From assembly GCF_900188315.1 (NCBI RefSeq), contig NZ_LT897781.1, positions 2,170,001 through 2,234,000 on the forward strand: DNA of 64,000 nt, written 5' to 3'. Below, piece after piece: positions 48,651-56,579 of the stretch. Numbering within the stretch: position 1 is the first letter of the stretch; every line of letters starts with the position of its first letter. The notes beneath the pieces are model-generated. The model was not told the DNA's origin. It saw only the letters and a program-made list of their open reading frames with translations, and ran no database searches. Position numbers and translations under genes: made by a program. This DNA is from Marinobacter sp. es.042. GTDB lineage: Bacteria > Pseudomonadota > Gammaproteobacteria > Pseudomonadales > Oleiphilaceae.

Positions 48651-48668
48651 CGTTACACCCTGTGACAG
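48651..48668 (-). promoter_or_regulatory. Inverse pair of OmpR/PhoB-like half-sites
   Basis: On the minus strand CTGTCAC (48668-48662) is followed 11 bases later by TGTAACG (48657-48651). CTGTCAC is close to the PhoB half-site CTGTCAT. It points toward the response regulator gene, opposite to the four-copy array upstream of olsB. Confidence 0.4.
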
Positions 48669-48696
48669 AGCTCCCGTAAACACCAATCGGACCCCG

Positions 48697-48736
48697 ATGT
48701 CACAGACACGTCACCTGGTGGTCACCGATGTGTCAT
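48697..48736 (+). promoter_or_regulatory. Four 11-base-spaced GTCAC/GTCAT half-sites upstream of olsB
   Basis: GTCAC at 48699, 48710 and 48721 and GTCAT at 48732 start exactly 11 bases apart. PhoB and other OmpR-family regulators bind tandem half-sites (CTGTCAT type) with 11-base period. The last copy ends 48 bases before the olsB ATG, where such sites usually replace the -35. Candidate binders are PhoB or the adjacent RstA-like regulator. Confidence 0.65.
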
Positions 48737-48784
48737 ACCGGCTTCATAGGCTTGTCGGGAAATGGAAACAAAAGAGACGACGCC

Positions 48785-49546
48785 ATGACCACACAAACCG
48801 CGAAAGCCCGCCGCAGCGCCCGTCGCCTGAAAACCGACATGACCCGGTGCCCCAGACATGTCGAAGCGGCCCAGCGGCTGCGTTACCGGGTATTTTCGGA
48901 GGAATACGGCAGCGACCTGGGCGCACAGACGCCCGGCATCGACGCTGACGAGTTCGATGCAGTGTGTGACCACCTGATCGTTACCGACCTCGATTCGGGC
49001 GAACTGGTAGCGACCACACGCATCCTGCACCAGAACGACACCAGAGATGTTGGCGGCTTTTATTCGGCCGGGGAGTTCGACCTGAGCGCCCTCGAGAGAC
49101 TCCCTGGCACCATAGCCGAGCTGGGGCGCACTTGTGTTCACCCGGATTATCGCAATGGCGCGACCATCAGCCTGCTCTGGTCGGCAGTGGCCGAATATCT
49201 GGTTGAGCGCGGTGTTGACTACATGATTGGCTGCGCGAGCATCGGCATGTCTGACGGAGGCCTGAAAGCCTGGCGCATCGCCCGTCACCTCCAGAACGAG
49301 TACCTGGCCGATCCGGCGTTTCTGGTAAAACCACTCCGTGCGATGCCACATCTGACCCACACCCGGGACAGCGATCGACCGGTGGACGTTCCCGCGCTGA
49401 TCCGAGCCTACATGCGTCTTGGTGCCCGTGTCTGCGGTGAGCCCTGCTGGGATCCGGATTTTCGCTGTGCCGACCTGTTGGTTGTGCTGGAGGTCAGTAA
49501 ACTGGCCGGCCGCTACAGCCGGCACTTCATGCGCTCGGCATCCTGA
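48785..49546 (+). CDS. olsB: Ornithine lipid synthesis N-acyltransferase OlsB-like
   Basis: This GNAT-fold acyltransferase is predicted to transfer a 3-hydroxyacyl chain from ACP to ornithine, giving lyso-ornithine lipid. From ATG 48785 (GAGACGACGCC upstream) the protein has 253 residues. AQRLRYRVFSEEYG at the N-terminus and GELVATTRIL and TIAELGRTCVHPDYRNG in the core are typical of OlsB. It is followed 17 bases later by a PlsC-type acyltransferase (OlsA). A putative Pho/OmpR-type repeat array sits just upstream. Confidence 0.85.
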   Translation: MTTQTAKARRSARRLKTDMTRCPRHVEAAQRLRYRVFSEEYGSDLGAQTPGIDADEFDAVCDHLIVTDLDSGELVATTRILHQNDTRDVGGFYSAGEFDLSALERLPGTIAELGRTCVHPDYRNGATISLLWSAVAEYLVERGVDYMIGCASIGMSDGGLKAWRIARHLQNEYLADPAFLVKPLRAMPHLTHTRDSDRPVDVPALIRAYMRLGARVCGEPCWDPDFRCADLLVVLEVSKLAGRYSRHFMRSAS

Positions 49547-49563
49547 AGACGGGGATCTGGGAT

Positions 49564-50424
49564 ATGAGCTGGCTGAGACTCTGCGTTCGGATCACTGCCT
49601 TTATAGCCTTCCTTGCAGCCACCACAATGTTGGCCGCCGCTTTGCGGATCACTGAAATTGTTACCCGCAATGCTATCGACCGGACACCCTGGGCCAGATT
49701 CTGTTTCCGCTGGGCCTGTCGGTGCCTGGGACTGACTATACGCCAGCACGGCTCACCTTCCGACGATACCGTTCTGTTCGTCAGCAACCACATCAGTTGG
49801 TCAGATATTCCGATTCTGGGAAGCCTGGCACCGATCCGGTTTCTGTCAAAAGCCGAGGTCGGCCAGTGGCCGGTGATAGGCTGGCTGGCACGACAAGCCG
49901 GCACGCTCTTCATTCGACGCGGCGGTGGTCAGGCCCGTCGGGTTCGGGACCAGGTCATCGGGAATTTGCGGGCCGGGGACAGTGTCCTGATATACCCGGA
50001 AGGAACCACCAGCGCAGGTCTGACGGTATTGCCGTTCCATGGCCTGTTGCTCAAGGCCGGTCCAGAGAGCAGAACGCCGGTACAGCCGATCACCATTGCC
50101 TATCGCCGGGAAGGCCGACCCGACCATCTGGCTCCCTTCATTGGTGATGATGAGTTCCACCACCATTTGTTGCGGATGCTAGCCAAGCCTTCTGCCCGGG
50201 TCGACGTAGTCTTCCACGAACCTGTGCACCCGTCGGAAAAGATCCCGGCCGGAGAGTTCGCCGCCAGCCTGAGAGAGACCGTTCTGGAAGGACTGACCCG
50301 AATATACCGTGGTGAATACGACAGACCGGCAACCGAGTGCCTCAGAACAGGGGACGACCCTGGGCTACCTCATCTTCCGTCGCTTCACGGCGGCCAACGA
50401 TCTCCAGATCAAAGTACAGGGTAA
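49564..50424 (+). CDS. olsA: Lyso-ornithine lipid O-acyltransferase OlsA-like (PlsC family)
   Basis: This membrane-associated acyltransferase of 286 residues has an N-terminal hydrophobic helix (about 10-28), the catalytic HX4D motif (H76-D81, NHISWSD) and the YPEGTTS acceptor-binding motif (EGTTS at 146-150). Next to olsB it is predicted to complete ornithine lipid by adding the second acyl chain. A general 1-acyl-glycerol-3-phosphate acyltransferase role is the alternative. Its last 83 bases overlap the convergent FKBP gene. Confidence 0.85.
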   Translation: MSWLRLCVRITAFIAFLAATTMLAAALRITEIVTRNAIDRTPWARFCFRWACRCLGLTIRQHGSPSDDTVLFVSNHISWSDIPILGSLAPIRFLSKAEVGQWPVIGWLARQAGTLFIRRGGGQARRVRDQVIGNLRAGDSVLIYPEGTTSAGLTVLPFHGLLLKAGPESRTPVQPITIAYRREGRPDHLAPFIGDDEFHHHLLRMLAKPSARVDVVFHEPVHPSEKIPAGEFAASLRETVLEGLTRIYRGEYDRPATECLRTGDDPGLPHLPSLHGGQRSPDQSTG

Positions 50425-50812
50425 AGCCCGCCAATGGGTGATTGGCGTCCACCTTAACCAGGTTGCCATCAATCCCGACAACCTGCACGATCTGCGCTTC
50501 ATCGCCCGTGTTGGTCTGGAACTTCATGCCAATCTGCAGGTTCTCGATACCTTCGAACAGTGAACGTGGCACCTTGCGCACCAGCTCGGGCTTGTGCTCA
50601 CCGTACGCCATGGCCGGCGGTACCGTTACCTCGAGGCAATCGCCCACGTTGCGGTCTTTCACCGCCTGCTGGATCCCTTCAATAATCTCGGGGCTGCCAT
50701 AGACAAAGTGCAGGGGCTCACTGCCTTCGGAAGTATCAACCAGCTCGCCGATCTTGTTCTTCAAAACATAGTGAACGGTAAAAACGTCGGGTCTTGCTTG
50801 TGAAGCTGTCAT
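50342..50812 (-). CDS. FKBP-type peptidyl-prolyl isomerase, SlyD-like
   Basis: This 156-residue proline isomerase has an FKBP core interrupted by an insert-in-flap chaperone domain (about 75-125), as in SlyD. VHYVLKNKIGELVDTS opens the fold and VDANHPLAGFTLYFDLEIV closes it. The histidine-rich metal-binding tail of SlyD is absent; it ends EVAQGRPLF. The start codon overlaps the stop of the upstream acetyl-CoA hydrolase gene (TGATG), so the two are coupled. A FkpB/SlpA-type protein is a close alternative. Confidence 0.88.
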   Translation of the reverse strand: MTASQARPDVFTVHYVLKNKIGELVDTSEGSEPLHFVYGSPEIIEGIQQAVKDRNVGDCLEVTVPPAMAYGEHKPELVRKVPRSLFEGIENLQIGMKFQTNTGDEAQIVQVVGIDGNLVKVDANHPLAGFTLYFDLEIVGRREATEDEVAQGRPLF

Positions 50813-53022
50813 CAGGTTTTCGAGTTTCCTGTATCCGGTGGTGTTTCGAGCTGTTGCAGGCCATGAATAACCAGTCGCTGATCCAGCTTGTCCCGCAAGC
50901 CTGAAGGGTTACGCAGACCCATGCGCTCAAGCAGGGACCCGTAACGGCCTTCGTCATCCCGGGCCCGGAGGGCCTGTAACAGAGTCGACAGTTTACCACG
51001 GCGAGTGGCCGTTGCGGCCTTGAGCCCCTTAAGGGCTTTCCCCAACGTCAGCTCCTCATCGGTAAAGTCCCTGCCAAACGGGAACGGCGGGAACAGGCCA
51101 GCATCTCCCGCTGCCGCAACGGCACGACGGATGGCTTGCGGGGTATTGTTACACCAGTCGGCAGGCAGCTTGAACGCAGGATCCACTTTGCCCGCCTTCT
51201 GGGCTTTTTTCAGAAGCTCCTGCTGGAACCGGGAGTCTGCAATGCGGATCAGCCTCAGGAAGACCTGCTCGTCGGACTGGCCTCTCAGATCGGCAATCCC
51301 GTACTCGGTAATGACGATGTCCCGCAGATGGCGGGGTATGGTGCAATGACCATAATTGAACACGATATTGGACAGTACCTTGCCCTGGGATGATCGGGTG
51401 CTGCGCAGCGACAGGATCGAACGTGCGCCCGGCAGCTCGTGAGCCATGGCAACGAAGTTGTACTGGCCACCGACGCCACTAACCACACGACCATCCTCAA
51501 GACCATCCGATACGCCGGCACCGTTGAGGGTGTACATCATGGCCGAATTGATGAACCGGCCATGAACGCGCTGCGCCGCTTTCAACTTCTGGTCTCCGAA
51601 CCGGTGGTCATACAGGTGGTTGATGAAGTTCACGCTGGTCATGCAGATTTTTGCACGCTGCTCGTCGGTCATTTCCCTGAGGTACTGATAAAACTGCTCG
51701 GGACCAACGTAAAAACCACCGTGCATGGCGATACCGCCAGTTAGCCGTTCCCCGAGGATGAGAGTTTCGATGGCCTGCCGGGCCTCCGGATTGTCCAGAT
51801 CACCCTCGACCGACTGATCACCAATACGCAACCGGCCGCCCTTGAACTCGACAGCTTCTTTAAAGATGCCGTGCTGGACCAGCCAATGAACATCCTTTGC
51901 CCGCAACGGGCTATCAATCAGCTTTTCGCGGCGCAGCACATCGACGGTGGCGAGAGACACCTCGCTGGGAATATCACCGCGATTGATCAATGTCTGCAGA
52001 CCGGCGTGATCGTATACCTCACGGGTAAGGATGCCTTCCTGCATCAGGTACAGGAAACCATCCACCATCATTTCACTACAGCCATAAAGCCCCTCCTCGA
52101 AGGGGCCGGTGCCACCGTCCTCGCGAACGACGGGGAAATGCTGATCAACCTGGAGATGGTCAAACACCTGCCGCCAGGCCTTATTGTGACTGTGTCTGAG
52201 AATGGCGCTGTGGACCAGAGCCGCGCCCAGTGAGCCGATGCCAACCTGGAGCGTACCGCCGTCCTTCAGGAGGGTACTGGCGTAGAATCCGATCAGGTGG
52301 TCTTCCGGGCTGACCGACATCTGGGGCGCTGAGAACAGCGGATAGTCTCCCGAAGGCTGATCAAGCAAGACATCGAACCGGTCTGCTTCAATCGCCGCAT
52401 GATGGCCAAACCAGGGAAGGTTCTGGTTCATCTCGGCCACCAGCGCCACCGGCGTGCCAGCCGCCTCGCGCTCTCGGAGCAGGGGAATCAGGTCCAGCGT
52501 CAGATCCGGGTTGCAGCTCAGACTGACCTGGCCGGGCTGCCCATGGGCCTCGCCCGGCGACACCATCTGGGCGACGACATTGACACCCACCGCCATCAAA
52601 TCGCGAACAGCATGGGTATAGTTGGTACACACGTAATGCCGCTGCTGGGAACGATTGTTCAGGTAACTGCCGGCTTTGAAGAAGAACTCCGAGACCTGAA
52701 CATTCTCAGGAAGACGGTTTGCCGATACATCCCTGGCATAGGCCAGTTCAGGAATCCGGCCATAGAGGCGCTCAACAAAAGGCCCCATGAAACGCTTTTC
52801 CAGTGAGGAACCACCCTTTGGCGCCAAAAGCGACAGTGCTGTCACAATGTGCAGGCGAATCTCCGGATCGTCTTTCGCCCGCTGGTATAGCGCATTAACA
52901 AAGCGAACCGGTTTTCCGAGCCCGAGCGGCAAACCGAGAGTAATCTCCTTGCCAACCCGGCGAATCACCTCGTCAACACAGGCGTTCACATCATTTGATA
53001 ACTGCCCTCTATCACCCGCCAT
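50812..53022 (-). CDS. Acetyl-CoA hydrolase/transferase family protein
   Basis: This is a CoA-transferase-fold enzyme of 736 residues. The C-terminal domain has GVGGQYNFVAMAHELPGARS and ITEYGIADLRGQSDEQV, which mark the acetyl-CoA hydrolase/transferase family (succinyl-CoA:acetate or butyryl-CoA type). The protein is longer than the roughly 430-500 residues of the simple family members, with extra sequence at both ends. ATG 53022 has AAGGAG with a seven-base spacer; the frame opens two codons earlier at TTG. It is coupled to the FKBP gene. The acyl-CoA substrate is not predictable. Confidence 0.82.
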   Translation of the reverse strand: MAGDRGQLSNDVNACVDEVIRRVGKEITLGLPLGLGKPVRFVNALYQRAKDDPEIRLHIVTALSLLAPKGGSSLEKRFMGPFVERLYGRIPELAYARDVSANRLPENVQVSEFFFKAGSYLNNRSQQRHYVCTNYTHAVRDLMAVGVNVVAQMVSPGEAHGQPGQVSLSCNPDLTLDLIPLLREREAAGTPVALVAEMNQNLPWFGHHAAIEADRFDVLLDQPSGDYPLFSAPQMSVSPEDHLIGFYASTLLKDGGTLQVGIGSLGAALVHSAILRHSHNKAWRQVFDHLQVDQHFPVVREDGGTGPFEEGLYGCSEMMVDGFLYLMQEGILTREVYDHAGLQTLINRGDIPSEVSLATVDVLRREKLIDSPLRAKDVHWLVQHGIFKEAVEFKGGRLRIGDQSVEGDLDNPEARQAIETLILGERLTGGIAMHGGFYVGPEQFYQYLREMTDEQRAKICMTSVNFINHLYDHRFGDQKLKAAQRVHGRFINSAMMYTLNGAGVSDGLEDGRVVSGVGGQYNFVAMAHELPGARSILSLRSTRSSQGKVLSNIVFNYGHCTIPRHLRDIVITEYGIADLRGQSDEQVFLRLIRIADSRFQQELLKKAQKAGKVDPAFKLPADWCNNTPQAIRRAVAAAGDAGLFPPFPFGRDFTDEELTLGKALKGLKAATATRRGKLSTLLQALRARDDEGRYGSLLERMGLRNPSGLRDKLDQRLVIHGLQQLETPPDTGNSKT

Positions 53023-53142
53023 TACCAAGCTCCTTATTGGCTAATCTAACGCGGATGATCACACGAGCATCGGGCACAGACAATGCGCCAGATCATGATT
53101 CTGGGGTTTGATGATACTACCGGGTGCGGGAATTTGCGGGGT

Positions 53143-53466
53143 TCAGAAGTTCCACTTCAGGTTCAGGCAGGCACCCTCGTTCAGGAGCGCAATGCCATGG
53201 TCGGCCTGGGCCGGATCTGACGCATAATGCTTGCCGGAGTGCTTCGAACGGGTGAAGGTAAGGCTCAGCAGGCGGGAACCGATTTCGGCGAACGCATCGG
53301 AGCTGTCCTCGTCAAAATCACCGGAAACCCGCTCCTGGATTTCGAAAATCTGCTCGCTCGCTGTCTTGCTTTCGACCTGGTCGAAGACGCGCTCGGATGC
53401 TTCGGCGCGAACGACGAAAGCAACAAGATTGAGAGCGAGTAACGCAACAAAGATTCGAATAATCAT
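53143..53466 (-). CDS. Small secreted hypothetical protein
   Basis: A 107-residue protein starting at ATG 53466 (AGGCAG upstream) with a signal peptide of about 22 residues (IFVALLALNLVAFVVRAEA). The mature part is acidic in the middle (GDFDEDSSDAFAEIG) and ends EGACLNLKWNF. I recognise no family. The frame can be extended 32 codons upstream, but the signal peptide supports this start. It stands alone between the acetyl-CoA hydrolase and aldo/keto reductase genes. Confidence 0.6.
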   Translation of the reverse strand: MIIRIFVALLALNLVAFVVRAEASERVFDQVESKTASEQIFEIQERVSGDFDEDSSDAFAEIGSRLLSLTFTRSKHSGKHYASDPAQADHGIALLNEGACLNLKWNF

Positions 53467-53639
53467 GACACTGCCTGAGACCTTTTTTCCGACGCGGGAG
53501 TCTACGGATACCTTAGGCTTAAGTCTAATGATTAAGGGCTGGAAAGATGTGAATCTGCACACAAAGGCGCCGACTTTTTGTCACGGGATCAGCATGTTTT
53601 TGTCAACTTATGATCCCCATTATTTCAGAGTGTAACAGC

Positions 53640-53669
53640 ACCCCCGGCCAGCGCCTCTCAGCCGGGGGT
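53640..53669 (-). terminator. GC-rich hairpin after aldo/keto reductase gene
   Basis: ACCCCCGGC (53640-53648) and GCCGGGGGT (53661-53669) form a perfect nine-base stem with a twelve-base loop. There is no T-run on either side, so it may be a Rho-dependent or mRNA-protecting hairpin rather than an intrinsic terminator. It lies inside the minus-strand transcription unit region upstream of the aldo/keto reductase stop. Confidence 0.35.
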
Positions 53670-53692
53670 TCAAGCCAACAAAGCCGGCGGGC

Positions 53693-54730
53693 TCAGGGAC
53701 AGGGGTAGGTGAATTCCTGGTGAATGGCCTCTATCGCTTCCAGTACCTCCGGGCTCAGGGTGACCTTTGCGGACCCTATGTTTTCCCGCAGCTGCTCCAT
53801 GGATGTTGCTCCGATGATATTGCTGGTCACAAAGCTGCGGCTGTTCACGTAAGCCAGCGCCATCTGGACCGGAGACAATCCGTTCTGCCGAGCCAGCTCA
53901 ACATAGGCCTGGGTGGCATCCATGCCACGACTGCCGGTGTAGCGGCTGAAACGCTCGTACAGGGTCATCCTGGCTTTTTCCGGCCACTTTCCTCCCAGAT
54001 ACTTGCCAGACAGCATGCCGAACGCCAACGGCGAATAGGCCAGCAAACCGGTCTGCTCCCGGTGGGCTATCTCTGCCATCCCCACCTCAAATGAACGATT
54101 CAGGAGGTTATAGGGATTCTGAATACTGGCCACCCTGGGCCAGCCCTTCTCTCCGGCCAGACGAAGGTACTCCATAGTGCCCCACGGCGTTTCATTGGAC
54201 AGCCCGATGTGCCTGACCTTGCCGGCCCGCACCAGTTCATCCAGCGCCTCAAGTGTTTCCTCGATGGGCGTGAACGCCTCTTCCGGGTTGTGCTCGTAAC
54301 CGAGCTTGCCGAAAAAGTTCGTGCTGCGATCCGGCCAGTGCACCTGGTACAGATCAATGTAGTCGGTCTGCAGGCGTTTCAGGCTGGCGTCGCAGGCCTC
54401 CAGTATGTGATCGCGGGTCAGGCGCGGACCATTGCGCAGGTACTTCAGTCCGTTGCCCGGCCCCGCCACTTTCGACGCAATTACCAGGTCGTTGCGGTTG
54501 CCCCTGCTGGCCAGCCAGTTTCCCAGATAGGTTTCGGTAAGCCCCTGGGTTTCGGCGCGAGGCGGCACCGGGTACATCTCTGCGGCATCAATAAAGTTAA
54601 TGCCCTCGCTGATTGCGTAATCCAGCTGTTCAAATGCTTCCTTTTCGGTGTTCTGCTCCCCCCAGGTCATTGTGCCCAGACAAATCAGGGTAACGTCGAG
54701 ATCGGTCTTTCCAAGCTTTCGCGTTTGCAT
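53693..54730 (-). CDS. Aldo/keto reductase, Tas-like
   Basis: This 345-residue NADP(H)-dependent oxidoreductase has a TIM-barrel fold. Catalytic residues are visible: D and Y in FIDAAEMYP, K in VIASKVAG and H in LYQVHWPDRSTNFFG. The last segment matches E. coli Tas, which acts on unknown carbonyls. ATG 54730 follows GGAG by seven bases. It is divergent from the glycosyltransferase gene, 114 bases away. Confidence 0.9.
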   Translation of the reverse strand: MQTRKLGKTDLDVTLICLGTMTWGEQNTEKEAFEQLDYAISEGINFIDAAEMYPVPPRAETQGLTETYLGNWLASRGNRNDLVIASKVAGPGNGLKYLRNGPRLTRDHILEACDASLKRLQTDYIDLYQVHWPDRSTNFFGKLGYEHNPEEAFTPIEETLEALDELVRAGKVRHIGLSNETPWGTMEYLRLAGEKGWPRVASIQNPYNLLNRSFEVGMAEIAHREQTGLLAYSPLAFGMLSGKYLGGKWPEKARMTLYERFSRYTGSRGMDATQAYVELARQNGLSPVQMALAYVNSRSFVTSNIIGATSMEQLRENIGSAKVTLSPEVLEAIEAIHQEFTYPCP

Positions 54731-54844
54731 ATCGTCTCCGATTCGGTTCGGTTAACGGGTAAAGGGAATGTCACGGGAGTGTCGCATAACTGTCATGCCG
54801 GCTTTTCATAGTAGGGGCATGTCAAAGGAAGCACAGGAAACACC

Positions 54845-56065
54845 GTGACCGACACCATGCAGGCCAACCGGCGCCCACAACACATTACCATTGTTTCGGA
54901 GACTTTTCCGCCGGAAATCAATGGCGTGGCAAACACTCTCAGGCAGCTTTGCCAGGGGCTGATGCAACGTGGGCACCGGGTAACGGTTATACGGCCGCGA
55001 CAGCAGCATGAGCGCAAAGGCCACTTTGCCAGTGCTGGCGAGGCACTCTTCTCCCGTGAACATGTGGTGACCGGATTGCCGCTACCCGGGTACGCCGACC
55101 TGCGCTTTGGCCTCGCCCGAACCGGCCATCTGAAAAAGCTCCTGACCACTGACCGGCCCGATGCCGTCTACGTTGCCACTCAGGGCCCGTTGGGCGTTGC
55201 GGCGACCACAGCCGCAAGGCAGGTAGGGATTCCGGTCAGCTCGGGCTTCCACACAAATTTTCACAGCTACAGCCGTTATTATGGCGTCGGCATGCTGGAG
55301 AGGTTGCTGTGTCTCTACGGTCGATGGTTCCACAACCGCACGGCCATCACCCTGGTGCCGACTCGAAAAATGCAGCAGACAACCCGCGCCATGGGTATTC
55401 CGGCGACCGGCCTCTGGAGTCGGGGCGTGGACTGTCATCGCTTTACTCCCCACAAGCGAGACAGCGCACTGCGGGAATCCTGGGGCTTACAGGCCAATGA
55501 CCGCGCCATTCTCTATGTCGGCCGGCTGGCACCGGAAAAGAACCTTCGGATGGCGGTTGCCTGCTTCGAACGTATTCGCGGCCTTCACCCCCAGGCCAGG
55601 TTCATACTGGTTGGCGACGGCCCGCTACGGCGCCAGCTGGCTGAACGCCACCCCGATTACGTGTTCTGCGGCACCCGCCGGGGCGACGACCTGGCACGCC
55701 ATTTCGCCTCAGGCGACCTGTTCCTGTTTCCGAGCAAAACCGACACCTTCGGCAACGTGGTGCTGGAGGCCATGGCCAGCGGACTGGGCGTCGTCAGCTT
55801 TGACGACGCCGCCGCAGCCGAACACATACGCCATGAAGAAAACGGCATGAAGGTGCCTCTGGACGAGGATGAAGCATACGTCGACAGCGCTCTCCGCCTG
55901 GCCGATCAACCAACCCTGCTGAACCGGATCAGGGCCCAGGCAAGGCTGGACGCCCTGGAACAGAACTGGAACTCGCAGATCGAACAATTTGAACAACTGG
56001 TTTTCAACCAAACCGCAAAGGCCGGATACCATGCCATCAACAAGCAAAGCATCTCGCTTCTTTGA
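54845..56065 (+). CDS. GT4-family glycosyltransferase
   Basis: This 406-residue GT-B glycosyltransferase has the N-terminal acceptor domain (HITIVSETFPPEINGVANTL) and the C-terminal nucleotide-sugar domain (VGRLAPEKNLRMAV, DGPLRRQL). The donor site is FPSKTDTFGNVVLEAMASG, with the E-x7-E motif. It resembles MgtA/PimB-type enzymes that add mannose or glucuronate/glucose to diacylglycerol lipids. The start is GTG with AGGA upstream. It overlaps the PAP2 gene by 35 bases, so the two probably act together. Confidence 0.85.
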   Translation: MTDTMQANRRPQHITIVSETFPPEINGVANTLRQLCQGLMQRGHRVTVIRPRQQHERKGHFASAGEALFSREHVVTGLPLPGYADLRFGLARTGHLKKLLTTDRPDAVYVATQGPLGVAATTAARQVGIPVSSGFHTNFHSYSRYYGVGMLERLLCLYGRWFHNRTAITLVPTRKMQQTTRAMGIPATGLWSRGVDCHRFTPHKRDSALRESWGLQANDRAILYVGRLAPEKNLRMAVACFERIRGLHPQARFILVGDGPLRRQLAERHPDYVFCGTRRGDDLARHFASGDLFLFPSKTDTFGNVVLEAMASGLGVVSFDDAAAAEHIRHEENGMKVPLDEDEAYVDSALRLADQPTLLNRIRAQARLDALEQNWNSQIEQFEQLVFNQTAKAGYHAINKQSISLL

Positions 56066-56579
56066 ACTGGCAGACCAGCGGGAAGTCGCTTTCTGCCAGT
56101 CTATTAACCGCGCTGTTCAGTTCCGGCCCGCCCTCGGGTATTTCCGACTGGTCAGCCGACTCGGCGACGGCTGGTTCTGGTACGCACTGATTCTGTTCAC
56201 CCCCTTTCTCCGCCCGGAATCCGGGCCAGGGCTGGCACTGCTTATGGCGTTAACCGGCCTCACCTGCACCCTCAGCTACAAGTTACTGAAGCGCTGGCTC
56301 ATCCGTGAACGCCCATTTATATCCTTTCCCGCCATCAACTGCGGCACACCGCCCCTGGACCGCTACAGCTTCCCGTCCGGCCACACGCTGCACGCTGCCT
56401 GCTTTCAGATCATGCTGACCGTGGCGGAACCGGCGCTGGCTCTCATCGTACTTCCGTTTACGTTGAGTGTGGCGGCATCGAGGGTGGTCCTCGGCCTGCA
56501 CTACCCCAGCGATGTCGCTGCCGGCGCCCTGATCGGTGGCCTGATGGGTTACGCGGCTATGAGCTGGCTGCACTTCTAA
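56031..56579 (+). CDS. PAP2-family membrane phosphatase
   Basis: This 182-residue membrane phosphatase has all three family motifs: [17 protein letters not shown] and [12 protein letters not shown], around about five membrane helices. Likely substrates are phosphatidate, diacylglycerol pyrophosphate or undecaprenyl pyrophosphate. It starts inside the glycosyltransferase gene, and AAGG precedes the ATG. A phosphatase that makes diacylglycerol would supply the partner glycosyltransferase, which is inference. It overlaps dinB by four bases at the 3' end. Confidence 0.88.
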   Translation: MPSTSKASRFFELADQREVAFCQSINRAVQFRPALGYFRLVSRLGDGWFWYALILFTPFLRPESGPGLALLMALTGLTCTLSYKLLKRWLIRERPFISFPAINCGTPPLDRYSFPSGHTLHAACFQIMLTVAEPALALIVLPFTLSVAASRVVLGLHYPSDVAAGALIGGLMGYAAMSWLHF

